From Dipylidium caninum (taxonomy: Eukaryota; Platyhelminthes; Cestoda; Cyclophyllidea; Dipylidiidae), in the NCBI GenBank assembly GCA_017562135.1, contig QEYB01000098.1:77001-141000 (forward strand): a stretch of DNA of 64,000 nt, given 5' to 3'. Numbering within the stretch: position 1 is the first letter of the stretch; each line of letters opens with the position of its first letter. This document shows, piece after piece, positions 12,301-22,735 of the stretch. Both the position numbers and the translations under genes were made by a program. The notes under the pieces were generated by a model. That model saw only the letters and a program-made list of their open reading frames with translations, did no database searches and was not told the DNA's origin.

Positions 12301-15300
12301 ACGTCCGCTAAATAGATTAAGGAAGAAAAAAATCTGCACAAACTAAAAATATTAGCAACAGATTATTTGGGTGTCTCATTCTTATTGTCTTATTATGGCA
12401 GTGCAGGCAGATCCCCAAATTGGGACAGGAAATTTTCACAATTTCGGCCATGTTTTACAAGGTTACAAAGACATTTCAAAGTATACAGCTAGGAATTCAA
12501 CGAGAGTGAATTGTAAAGAAAGCACATATTGAACTGTCGTTAAGATTGTCCACATCTCGAGTAACTCTATTTAATATAACCATCGGTCAATTTCCCTTAA
12601 GTACAAAAGATTAATATCATTTACATTTTCATCTCCAAATCTACTAGGTTCAACTTGATTGATCTCGTTTCTAAGCTAACCCCGAACACAACCACGACGA
12701 TAACGTGCCTTTGTCAATGTTTTAAAAACTTTCTACTTAGAGAATTCGGTAGCAAGTTATGTCTCGGCAAATGGCAAATATTAAAGATTAGACGCATCTA
12801 AGGGACGAACACTGTTAACCGAAAAATTATCTTAAATAAAGACTAAGTTGGAGTACAGGGTGGTTACCCAAAATTCCAGATCCACAAAGAGAGAATAAAG
12901 GAAATGATTCGTCTAGAATATGGATTAAAACACACTAGTTCACATCAAATCTAGTCAGAGACAACCACGATTTTATTTCAAAACGTCTCACTCGTAACAC
13001 TTTCAAACATTCAACGTAAGGGCCAAAAGGGATAAACATGTCTGATAAATTGCTGTCTGAAGTTAAACCAAAAGAAGGAAAGAAAACGCGTCTCAGAGAC
13101 TTTATACGAATTAGACAAGATAAGCGGCAATCCAAAAACAAATAAAACCGACTATTAGAACGATATTTTTTGCGATACTGGTAGGATTAACAAAGCCCTT
13201 TTTAAGTCATTTAACGATACTTATTAAATGACTCGCAACGGCAAGATCCGGTACCAGATAATGCTGGATAAAGTTAATTAATATACATCAAGTTCAAGTT
13301 ATTAAGTATCAAAATTTACCTTGAAATTTAGTCCACCATTCAGGGAACAATAATCCCGTAAGTAATGAAATGAAACTGTCAAGTCAAACCGTCAAAAATG
13401 AAAAACTCTACATCAAACAGAATCGTTTGAGGTCCCATATTAACCCCATATTCTATTTAATGGGCTACTTTAAGTAGCGTTGTAACATGGCGTAACTATC
13501 ACAAATTAACCATCTATTCCACTTCATTTACACGAAAAGTTAGAATATGAGAAATGTAGATCATTTTAAAACCTGACTGAAGTCACAGGAGTTAGCATAG
13601 CCCTAAGTACATCAATGTGACTGTGCATAAAGGTGGACAAATGCAGCTGATTTATGTTAAATCAAGGCAACCAAACTTTGCGATAAAATAAACCACTAAG
13701 ATAAAATATGAATGGCAATACAACACAGAGGTGTTAAGCGTTAAAAATGGCAATATTGCATTACACTAGCAGTGCTATTCAAATGTTCAATTGGTGGCAA
13801 CGTCCCATCACAAAATAAGAGGCGGCATACAGGTGGTGCAGTCGTGCAAGAAAACTGTAGGTCGAAACAGTGACAAAAAACGGTGGTTCATGAATTTACG
13901 GGAATGTGATATTGATTCACCTGAAGAGTTAAAGGTTGAAAAGTAAGGTTGTTGCCTTAGTATTTCAAGATGTTACAGCGAAGAGAAATTTAGTCAAATA
14001 ACTAATCAACAGTAGAGCTTCTCAACTCATGATCTTGGTAACATTCCCGGACGTATCCAACCAGTATTGGTAACGCAGCAACAGACACGCAATTTACCAT
14101 GAAACTGGACAAAAAAATGAAAATAATTACGAGAAAAAATTGAATTTAGAAATAATAAACGTCATGTCTTAAGAAGTGTATAGACACAGTCGAGACCCAA
14201 AATAAAAAACATATGTTTTCCAATCCAAGAAATAGATTAAGTTGAAAATTCTCACATGTACCATCTCAAACCTAAGACGTCTCCTACAATGGAGTTCAAC
14301 CGATATGCCATTCTAGAAAACAAAGTAGAAAAAGGTCTACTAAGCGTACGCGGTTACCTGAGGGCCTTACGACCAGAGTTGATAATGTGGCGCATGATGA
14401 TGGCTGCAGGGCGGCGAAGATGCACAGGAAGGTGACGATTATTCTCCAGTAATGGTGACGGCAAAGGCACAGAGGCAGCAAGTGTCTGGAGGGGTAATGG
14501 CATAGCCGCTGGGTCCGCCAGGGGAGGGATAGCGTTGGCAAAGATACCGCAAGAGTTCTATACAGAAGGTATCCTGCAACGATGGCAATAGTGGCGGATT
14601 AGTAGACTTGTGGTGCCATTATATAATCATACTTAGAGACTTAGCCACCGATCCTTAAGACATTTCAATATTTTCTGGTGCTTCGAACAACTAGGTGGTA
14701 AGGGGAACTAACGCCGAGTCAGGGCATCCATGATAATTTTTATTCAAGGAAGCTGAAAATTATTACCACCATCGATTCGCATAACTTGGAAAAGCTAATG
14801 TTATGAATCAAATTATATCAAGAGCAAGTAAGCGAAACGGTTCTAATAAAAAATTTTGAAAATCAACGTTTTACCCAAAGAAACACTTTATGATGGCCAT
14901 ATAAGAGCAATACTTCAACAGAGAAGCGACCAACATCGTTCTGCACCACTGACAAATGATAATAAAAGATGTCCTTTCACGTTAGCGAATTTATTAAAGA
15001 ATGAAAAATAACAGAGGTGACGGCGTAATATAATTACTAAATTGTTTCAAAATGACCAAATAAATAGAAGCAAATATAGATATATAAAATGAATCGTCTT
15101 CCTCGACATGCTATAGACTTATTCAAACGGATATGCAGTATTATGAGGAACTCCGAGCTCACCAATAAAGGAGCCTCAATCTCCTACCCGAAGAGTATTT
15201 GAACGCTTAATTTTATTAGTAATATTGTTTCAACTATCTTCTATATGCCACATCGTCCCCTTTACGAAATGGAAAACAAGTAGGCGAAACTCACTGCACC

Positions 15301-18300
15301 CTCCTCGCCAGTCATTTGCTCGGTGAACCAGTTGGTGAGAAAGGAATCCAAAGTAGTTCGGATTTCCGAGATTGAACTGTTAGGAAGATGTTTTAAACTG
15401 TTCTCGCTGACGCATTCACCAGTCTCCATTAAAACTTGCACTGCATCAACCATGTACACTACCAAGCTGAAGGCGAGATCGAGGAGAGCGGATACTGGTG
15501 GCGAACTCGTGACTTCCGCAAATGCACTTACGTCTGGCACGGCCTCTGGTAGACCTCTTCTCGACCAAAGTTGACAAACAGCTAGAGAAACAGGGGTAGT
15601 TCGGCTACCCAACATCATTGCTAGCGGCATCACAGGATCACCCTGGATACGAAGCAATACGTCGAAAAGGTTGAAGAAGGTCGCTTGAGGCGAGGCGGAG
15701 GGGATGGCCTCAGCACCCCATGACTCTACCAGTTTGAGAGACGCAGTTAAGAAAAGACTCCGTTGAAGACGGCGTTGAGCTTCAGTCAAATTAGGCTAGA
15801 AAGAAATTTTTTAAAAACGGAGAGTGTGATGGGGGCTTATATGCCGTAATGGAGAAGCTTACGAATGAGTTAGTCCACATCGTTTGTAGGATAAATTGAG
15901 AATTCGTACGAGGAAGAAGGAAATGGGCGAAGGCTAGTGAGAGCATCTTACACTTCAACGGAACCATGTCAGGCTAGGACAGAAAAGATACGTAATTTTC
16001 GTCTTCACAGGGCCAATAGAGATAGACCCATGTAAGCTTACGGTTACAAGCAGTGTGGCGGTAAAGATATCCGGTGAGTAGCTAAATCCTTGAACAAGAA
16101 TCGTACGAGCCTCATTGAAGAAACCAACAGTTGAAAGATGGAGCAAGGCCGCCACAAAATCCGGATTCTTCCTGCAGAAATCCGCAGATACACACTAGTT
16201 TATGCAAAGCAAGTACTTGTGTCAAATAACGCACCAAATTTGAACAATTGGAGCTTTCTCCTCTGTCCCCAACTTGAGACCGCTCAAATGGGCCGAAGAG
16301 ACGTGAACAAGCATGTTTATTTCAGGGTGGAGGGAGCACCTATGGAAAAGCGACAGTTGGCCAGAAACATTTTTCCATGGACGATAAAACAGTTCCATTG
16401 GGACATTCTGGTGTTGCTGCGCACCATAGACAAGAAATCGCTTTATTATCGCCAGACCCGCCTGGTCAATCACCCGAAAGCAAGAACAGTCCAGTGAGGT
16501 AATAATCTAAAAAGTAGAGATGAACAATCCTTCTTACAACAGCAGTTTTACTAGATCTTAATAAGTAGAAAGAATCCAACCTGCGAGAGAGATAGGCCTG
16601 GATTCATGCGATAGACCCAATCCAAAAATTTTTCCACGGGCCAACCTTCAAGGGCTGGATTCACTGTAACAAAGGCATGTTAACTAAAAGGACAGCGAAA
16701 GGGACAAGGAAGAAATAGGTAAAATGAATTACCAGGAAAGCTCTCCGGAAAGGCAGGATTCATGGAACGGAGAAAATCAACGAACTGTTCCGAGCACGTA
16801 AAAGATCTTCGACCAGCGGTGCGGATCATTACACACAAAACACGAGCCACGAACGTTGCCGTTACCACCTCGGGTGAAAACTGATCCAGAAGACAATCGA
16901 TTGCCTGATAACTAAAGCATTACAAAAAAGTAATCAGCTTCCAAAATAACTTTTGTAGTAAACTTCGAAACAGAACCACAAACTGCATAGGGCAGATCGG
17001 TAAACGTATAAATGGTATCCATAACTAGTCACAAAACAATTGTCACGAAAAAATAGTAGAGTTAATAAAAGACTAACGTAGAAAGTGCCATGGAACCAAT
17101 ATCTTCAAAGGCATCGGCGAGCAAGGAATTGGCTGGAGTGCCAACACCAAAGTTTGATTCCTCCAACCACGACTCAGTAAAAAATTTCAGTTGATTAGAA
17201 TTCGTGATAAAAAAGTCCTCCACAGACGCGGAAGTGTCTTCTACCTCCGTGCTCCCAAAAACATCAAAGCCATTGGAAGAGGTTAGACAACAAGTCAACG
17301 AAATTTGTGATCCAGAGGTTCTTTTTTTTAGACCTAACAACGGCAAGGAAAACAAGCATCAGTAATCAATACATACACCAAAATCCTGTAAATAGACACG
17401 AGGTTATTTCAAGTAAACTAAAGGTATGACATAGTAATAAGGATATGTTAAATTAGTAAAAAAGTTGAGATTAGTGAAAACAATGGTCGATAGTAAGGAA
17501 AAAACAAGTGATAATGGTGAGTCACAATATACCTATTTTTGGCAGTTGGTGCTCATGAGTACGGGAAACTAAGATAAGCTCAACAAGCTTCAGCGTTTTA
17601 ATAATTACGCACACATAAATTAACTGCACTACTGAGAGCAAAACTTACCTTTTTTAATAGTTGAAGTGACTTGCGTGGGAGGGAAACAGAACTCGAAGGT
17701 AAACAAAGATGGACTAAAAGGTAGTTCATTCTTTCAACTCCGATTTCTTCTAACAAGTCAACTGCAAACTTCCCCACTTTATCCTCCGTCTTATCCGACG
17801 GTTCGTCTTCTAAGGAAGATAGGTTCAAACACTCGTTTGCAGCAAGAAATAATTTTTGTTTTAAAGAAATAAAGAATAGCCCACCTCCGTCTGCCAAGGC
17901 AAGAATCTGAGAATGCAACCATGTGGTGAAACATTGCCGCACTTCAGAATTAGTGGCATGAGTCAATGAGAGCCCAACTGATAATCCTGTAGGGGGGGGC
18001 AAAGTATTCAACAAATGGATAACCAGCACAAAAAGCGGATGGGGAACGTGTTCAAATGAGCCGGGCGTGGAACTTATAATTTTTGCTTTGATTCTATCGA
18101 AAGTATACAAAAACGAAAGTAAGCGATGTTATTTTTAAATTAGAATGAAAGAAAAGGTAAAATACCTGCAGAGCGTTTAGCGACGTCTGAATCGCAAGGC
18201 ATATTAAAGAAGTAAAATTAGACTTGGACCAAAATTTGTGCAACCCCTTAATAAGATAGGATAACTAGACAAAAAAGAGTCAGCTGTTGATATACGACAT

Positions 18301-18823
18301 ACCTGGGTGGAATCTTTGGAAGACGTTATGGTATCACATTGAGATAAATCAATATTTGAAAATAAACAACACAAAAAATTGTACTCGACAGCACTTGTAC
18401 TCTGGGTACGTAACTGAAAAATGACAAAGAATTTTGATCGAGTTATCAACTGCGATGAAATTGGGAGCAGAACCTTAATAGGGGGAAGAGAAACAGTGAG
18501 ATAGTACATATAAATACATTCAAATACACCATTGTCACGAGGATTGACGGAACAATTAGATACGCTAAGTACTTGCAACAATTAATAGAATACTTGCGCG
18601 AAAATGCAAACGAGTTGGGGAAATGTTTTTGAATGGTACAATTTAACCATAAATGAACCAAACAGCAAAAGCAGGCCTAGCAGGCGTAGATGTGCATCAT
18701 ATGTTGTAAATGAATCACCTCGAGAATCTCAAAGAAAGCTGCCTTACTGTACTCCTTATTTAAAACAGAAGCTAGATAGTCGATCTGTGAAATAGATAAC
18801 GAGAGGCACTCAGCCCCCAGCAT
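84..18823 (-). CDS. CNOT1: CCR4-NOT transcription complex subunit 1 (CNOT1/NOT1), 23 exons, complete
   Basis: Scaffold of the CCR4-NOT deadenylase, which shortens mRNA poly(A) tails in the cytoplasm. Exons in coding order: 18823-18719, 18413-18303, 18264-18166, 18093-17649, 17587-17533, 17333-17078, 16911-16733, 16663-16581, 16506-16235, 16171-16042, 15973-15863, 15795-15295, 14573-14358, 9793-9589, 8579-8155, 8101-7970, 7892-7814, 7706-7617, 6498-6139, 6072-5749, 5691-3322, 3278-790, 339-84. The ATG at 18823 opens MLGAECLSLSISQIDYL, matching the conserved CNOT1 amino end. All phases agree except entry to exon 4 and one point inside exon 13; each needs one base fewer. With those corrections the product is about 3,096 residues, against roughly 2,376 in human. 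The extra length is mostly Gln/Ala/Ser linkers. Homology was judged by eye from the remembered human protein; the gene identity is secure, individual small exons less so. Confidence 0.93.
790..3278 (-). CDS. CNOT1: CNOT1 exon 22: C-terminal NOT1 superfamily domain
   Basis: An 830-codon exon encoding the C-terminal helical domain that binds the CNOT2-CNOT3 NOT module. Landmarks include ESITRFFRLAIIYVVERTL (human DDLITRFFRLCTEM), NAKIALLNRVLGIIGGNLIQ (human KINLLNKVLGIVVGVLLQ), LFHDFPDFISDYCLFFCNII and [13 protein letters not shown] (human [33 protein letters not shown]), and RLIVNRPHPWGLLMTSAELL near the end. A Pro/Lys/Ala insert (about 1290-1400) interrupts the conserved domain. It is absent from the vertebrate protein as I remember it. 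The exon ends with two bases of a codon before a strong GTAAGT donor at 788-789, so the gene continues into the last exon. Confidence 0.95.
3322..5691 (-). CDS. CNOT1: CNOT1 exon 21: CNOT9-binding domain between polyGln/polyAla linkers
   Basis: One 790-codon exon. It begins with the last MIF4G helix (IELTCKMLGYEVRDLTPAEY). A long Gln/Ala/Ser-rich linker follows, with an alanine run of about 14 encoded near 5220-5260 and many Gln runs. Next is the DUF3819 domain that binds CNOT9: ILPAIEKCVKETLGPLAERS and STETLVRKDFAFQADP match the human AIERAVQELVHPVVDRS and CEQIVRKDFALDSEE blocks. A second Gln/His-rich linker (3760-3960) precedes the start of the C-terminal superhelix. The exon ends at SNSK before a 43-base intron (3279-3321). 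The Gln and Ala runs use mixed CAG/CAA and GCN codons, so they are not pure trinucleotide tracts. Confidence 0.92.
5749..6498 (-). CDS. CNOT1: CNOT1 exons 19-20: MIF4G domain binding the CAF1/CNOT7 deadenylase
   Basis: Exons 6498-6139 and 6072-5749 encode about residues 1165-1392. The MIF4G domain starts near SVRDRVFFVFNNVAPSNTKE, matching the human EKIAFIFNNLSQSNMTQ block. It continues through LKSLGRFLGLLTLARNKPIL, very close to human [20 protein letters not shown], and ends at LKVLRELYDVCDMKVQLKFE. In CCR4-NOT this surface holds the catalytic CAF1 (CNOT7/8) and through it CCR4 (CNOT6). This is the best conserved part of the gene and the strongest evidence for its identity. A short Met/Gln-rich stretch precedes the domain. 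The intron between the exons is 66 bases. Confidence 0.95.
7617..8579 (-). CDS. CNOT1: CNOT1 exons 15-18: TTP-binding MIF4G-like module
   Basis: Exons 8579-8155, 8101-7970, 7892-7814 and 7706-7617 encode about residues 923-1164. The segment AEFPELNLSSELDAQVNGFF corresponds to the human stretch around [21 protein letters not shown]. It is followed by a helix with CLYEYATRDSPAKKKLLDGI and by ITELYGGILAGLV, matching the human LFGGIIEKGLV block. In vertebrates this module binds tristetraprolin (ZFP36) and recruits the deadenylase to AU-rich mRNAs; the same role is inferred here. Short introns (77-107 bases) separate the exons and all phases are consistent. The first exon also carries a Gly/Pro/Ala-rich insert before the conserved part. 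Confidence 0.88.
9589..9793 (-). CDS. CNOT1: CNOT1 exon 14: low-complexity linker
   Basis: This 68-residue exon joins the HEAT arm to the central MIF4G-like modules. It is rich in Ser, Thr, Pro and Asn (for example NPTSNIPSSAASAW) and sits where vertebrate CNOT1 has a disordered linker. Support comes from its splice sites (acceptor CT at 9794-9795 and donor AC at 9587-9588 as read on the plus strand) and from phase: the preceding exon leaves two bases of a codon and this exon supplies the third, ending in phase 0 as the next exon requires. There is no strong sequence homology, so the frame rests on openness and phase. Confidence 0.6.
9794..14357 (-). other. Large CNOT1 intron, 4.56 kb
   Basis: This is by far the longest intron of the gene, between exons 13 and 14. 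It is AT-rich apart from a GC-richer patch at about 11490-11780 that ends in an ACGC-type simple repeat. An open frame on the plus strand at 10235-10525 resembles no family I know and has no supporting signals. I see no transposon ORF or RNA gene. The GC-richer patch could hold an internal regulatory element, but that is a guess. Confidence 0.6.
11737..11778. repeat. Simple (ACGC)-like repeat
   Basis: An imperfect tract of CGCACG, ACGT and CACACG units about 42 bases long inside the large CNOT1 intron. Alternating purine-pyrimidine tracts of this kind can form left-handed DNA and are length-variable. No function is shown here. Confidence 0.75.
14358..18823 (-). CDS. CNOT1: CNOT1 exons 1-13: N-terminal HEAT-repeat region
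   Basis: These exons encode about residues 1-854, the helical HEAT-repeat arm that in other animals docks CNOT10/CNOT11. Recognisable landmarks include NFLCCLFSNIDLS (18303-18413), matching the human RCLFSHVDFS segment; VVTATFVARVLCVM (16733-16911), matching AAQVARVLGMM; and MELFYRPWKNVSGQLSL (16235-16506), matching the IYRPWKHAEGQLSF block. The stretch at 15863-15973 aligns with the human segment that follows CPDM, and 15295-15795 with the block ending LDKWLTDK. Introns here are mostly 38-300 bases, the shortest being 18265-18302. Exon 4 needs one base fewer in the run at 18080-18084 to join in frame. Exon 13 changes frame near 14491-14494, where FCIELLRYLCQRYPSP gives way to QTLAASVPLPSPLL. 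Confidence 0.85.
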
Positions 18824-19672
18824 GACCTATATATTGGCAATTATTCGATGAGTGCGGTAAATGTTGGCCAACGCATTAAAATGCCTCATTCGCAATAAAC
18901 AGCGAAAGTAATTTCTTCCCGCTTGTTAAAGGTCGACACGCAAAATAAGACAACACAATGTGTTCTGTTTGTGATGCGAGAAGCAATTATGGCATTAAAC
19001 CAAAGGCTAGTGCTTGCACTAATGCTTTCGAACTACGAAAGACATCATATCAATCCTGATAAGATGTAAGACGCTTAAATAAACACTCAACATGGCGCAA
19101 ACGGCAAAAATTTAACTTCTCAATATGAAACTGTAGCAATGATACACAAAATACTTGTTGAAAAATACTAATCATGCCCTTCTCCCATTGCGGACATATC
19201 AGCGTCAAAAGAGAACAGAATCTTATTCGACAAAACCGCACCGTGAAGTACCGCGTCATTTCTTGAGTCCATCAATTTAGCATTATTCTAAGTTGGACTA
19301 ATTTCATACCTCATTTGTAATTTTCGCATGCCCTGCAGTTAGTAATTTACGTTGAGTACCCGCGTGCCTATTAAGTCGAAATACATTCATTTCCGTTAAA
19401 ATAAGATTAAACTAAGGGATAACCCAAGATAGCCTAGGAGTATTTAGAGCACAATTACTGTAGAACAGAACGAAGCATTCCAAATTGCGCTGTTAAAGTT
19501 CCTCGATCCTCATCTCAATGAAGCCATATCCAATAAGTTGATTTTATTACAGGAGGGGACAGTACTGACTATCAGTTTTATACCGTCCAGTCGAGTTGTT
19601 TCACTCAAGCACACGATGACAATTATTTTATTAACATCAGCCGTGTGTAATTGGGTTTGACTCTATAAAAAT

Positions 19673-19860
19673 GAATCAATGGTACCATCATCTAAGTTTG
19701 CTGATTTAAAAGTGAAGTACCTGTGGGAATGCCCAATTCCAGGGTGACCCGACGGAAACCCTAACCACAGTTCCTGATGTTTTAAGAATGCACTTATCAC
19801 AACTCGAAGTTATGAGCGGCGAGGCTATCAACTATGAACACATGTAATGAGGCCTCATAA
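19673..19860 (+). repeat. Dispersed repeat family A, copy 1 (internally deleted)
   Basis: Shares long near-identical blocks with 22492-22735 in the same orientation, for example GTGAAGTACCTGTGGGAATG and CACAGTTCCTGATGTTTT. Relative to copy 2 it lacks about 16 bases after the TTGCTGATTTAA stretch and about 40 bases after the ATGCACTTATCAC stretch. It is probably a fragment of a transposable element with no coding capacity. Ends are approximate. Confidence 0.75.
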
Positions 19861-22491
19861 GCCACGTGCGCCTGTTGAGGCACTGAAACATCTGTTTGGT
19901 GTGAGGTTATTGTGAGATTCATACCGTTGAATATCCTTGTTTAGAGTCCGCATTCGGAATCCCTTTGGGTATTGGCAAGCGATCGTGTACACGTTTGGGT
20001 TTATTAAAAGCAATACCGAACCTCACTTTTGCGCTCTTCATCCTGTAGTTCAAAGACAAGATGGTGCGTCAGTATTGCCTTACCAATTCCCCTGGTTAAC
20101 GTTTTATAGCCACTATTAGTGTCAATTTAACCTAAAAGCCCTGTGGTTGAAAGTGTCAGTTCCGCCAACCATTTAAGCCCTTTCCTCTCCCCACAGGATT
20201 TAGCGGTTTAAGTACTCTGGAAGAAACTTTGAAATCGTTAACGTTGCGTTTACTCCGTTGCTTTCAGTGATGTCCCTTCTATCCTGGGCACGAAGAATAT
20301 CGGGCCAGTAGAACTGTAATTTAGAAGACCTCAATATTGTCTCCTGTGTGAATGACTATATAATGTGTGATTATCGATTTGTTGTTACTGACGCTGAACC
20401 TGCACAATGTATTAATCGTGATATGAAGACCTGATTTAGAAATTATCTTGATCGACCACATGGACATGGAAAGCTTTTAGGAATATAAAACAGAAAAACT
20501 CCCGGGAATCTAATTAATCGTGGGAACATTCATCTGTTTAATCACTGTTCTTAAGTAGAATCTAACATTCGAACACGAAAATTATTCGTAGTAACCTTTT
20601 CCAGCAAGCAAAATTGTATCGGCTAATGGTCTCACACATACGTTCCTCTGGAAGACATTGTTTGATGTTCCAATGTTCTCATTATTATGCATCTACAGCA
20701 TTTCTTCTATTTTTTCTTCAATCAACGTTAAGAGGGTTTACTCGTTCTCTGAGTCGCAATGGTCTTTTTTTAATTCATACTATCACCGTGTGCAGTATTT
20801 GTGGATAATAATATTACTAGACTGCTTCCTGCCACTCAAAAAGTTTCAGTTGACAAAATTAAGACTAAATGACGTTTATTAATACCAGGTAGGTTTGTTA
20901 ATGCCTACCTAACTGAATACTCCGAAAATATTAGTGAGCCTGCTTACATATTGCCTGACGCAATTAGCATTGCCAAGTGAATGAGAACCTTGGCACCGGT
21001 ATCCCATAAATGCATGTAAATACGGTCGTGCTCACACCCACGGACTGTCTTCATTCACGGTCCATTGCGTGAACTAACACACGCGTCATCTTAACGTCGG
21101 TTCAAGTGAACAAACCGACATCATCTAAAAAACTAGAACCCACCAACGCATCTCGGAAGAACACACATAAGTCCAGCTAGGAACTTCGTGGTATTACTCC
21201 GGCCATGGAGTACGATCACCAAAAAACCCGTGAACAGATTAAATGTGCCTTCCCTTGCACATGAAATCCTCAAACCTACAACTCTCAGCCCTCATTTAGC
21301 CTAATTACTGATATAAAAGAACACTAGATCCAGCAGAAAATCGAACAACTAGAGCAATCCCAAGGCATACATTGTAGCCCCACCAACTACTCATCTCTAC
21401 CGATTCCAAATTCGCATATAGTTCCCCAAACATTACACCACAATTGAACAGACAGAAGAAAAGAGCAGGCTTTTCGACGCGCTAGCCAAACTGTAAACTC
21501 ATCAAATTTAGTGTACAAAATCAATGCCAAAATATTTCATCCATTGAGTAGGAGAGACAGTCTTGAGAATCAAGAATTTCTTTTGCCATGACGATATCCT
21601 TGTGGATTGCCTCAATCAATTCGTCTAAACACAAAAATCAAGAACACAAAAAAGATTTTAAAAGTTGCTGCATTTATGAATACCATCCCACACCAACGAT
21701 TTTTAATATGATACCATAAAATAGCAAAATTGCTTGTATACAGTCAAAAACTTTTGGTTCGTACCGACAGAATTGAAATTCATTTCGGGTCGAAGATAAC
21801 GCAACACCACTATGGTAGCTTTTCATCGTAGAAGTCCTCAGGGAAATCGTGTAAGATGTGAACCTCCTGTTAACAAAAGGAAAAATGACCAGATTGTAAG
21901 CGAAATACAAGCACTCTCAAGGCACTTCTTCGAACATAAATACACAGAAATTTTCTTGTTTCTACAAAAAATTTAAAAAAAATTAGAGGAGGAAAGGATA
22001 TGGAAAAGAAAGATTGCCTACAAGCAACAGACTGTCAGTAATACGACCGCACACCGGTGAGAAAATAAGAAACTACGTGTATTCTACCGAAATACTGAGG
22101 AATCCAAATTATCTCAAATTAATATTGTTCGAATGAGGGTATATAGACTTATCGATAGTCATTAAAATCTGTATATAATAAACTGACCGATTACAAGGCA
22201 CTTATTTTTTCAAATCCAAACAAAAGGCTTGCAAATGAAATGCAAATAATTCATACGGAACACAGTAAGCATTAATTAAAGACCACAATGCAATGTAGTT
22301 GAAATCTTTGTAACAATTAGCAAGATACGCGGAAATGAAATTTTTAAGAGGAATTAAAAGTACAAGGGATTTCTTCTCGTTCTTGTAGTACGGGTTGCGA
22401 CCAAGGCTCATCACCATTTTGTACACGGGCCCATTGTTAACCTGAGCCCAACCAGCATATACGCCATGGGCCATTGACGAAGGCAATAGAT

Positions 22492-22735
22492 CAATGGTAC
22501 AATCATCTAAGTTTGCTTATTTAAATTCAACGAAAGGATTAAAAGTGAAGTACCTGTGGGAATGCCCAATTCCAGGGTGCCCCGACGAAAACCCCTAACC
22601 ACAGTTCCTGATGTTTTGAGAATGCACCTATCACCAGTCATAGTGCTTACGTCGCTAGTTTAGTATTTTCCGAACTCGAAGGCGTGATCGGCGAGGCCAT
22701 CAAATATGAGCAAATTTAATAAGGTGTTATGAAGC
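22492..22735 (+). repeat. Dispersed repeat family A, copy 2
   Basis: The longer copy of family A, direct orientation, about 2.8 kb from copy 1. It keeps the two segments missing from copy 1, including ACGTCGCTAGTTTAGTATTT. The copies differ by scattered substitutions and small gaps, as expected for old dispersed elements. No open reading frame spans it. Confidence 0.75.
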
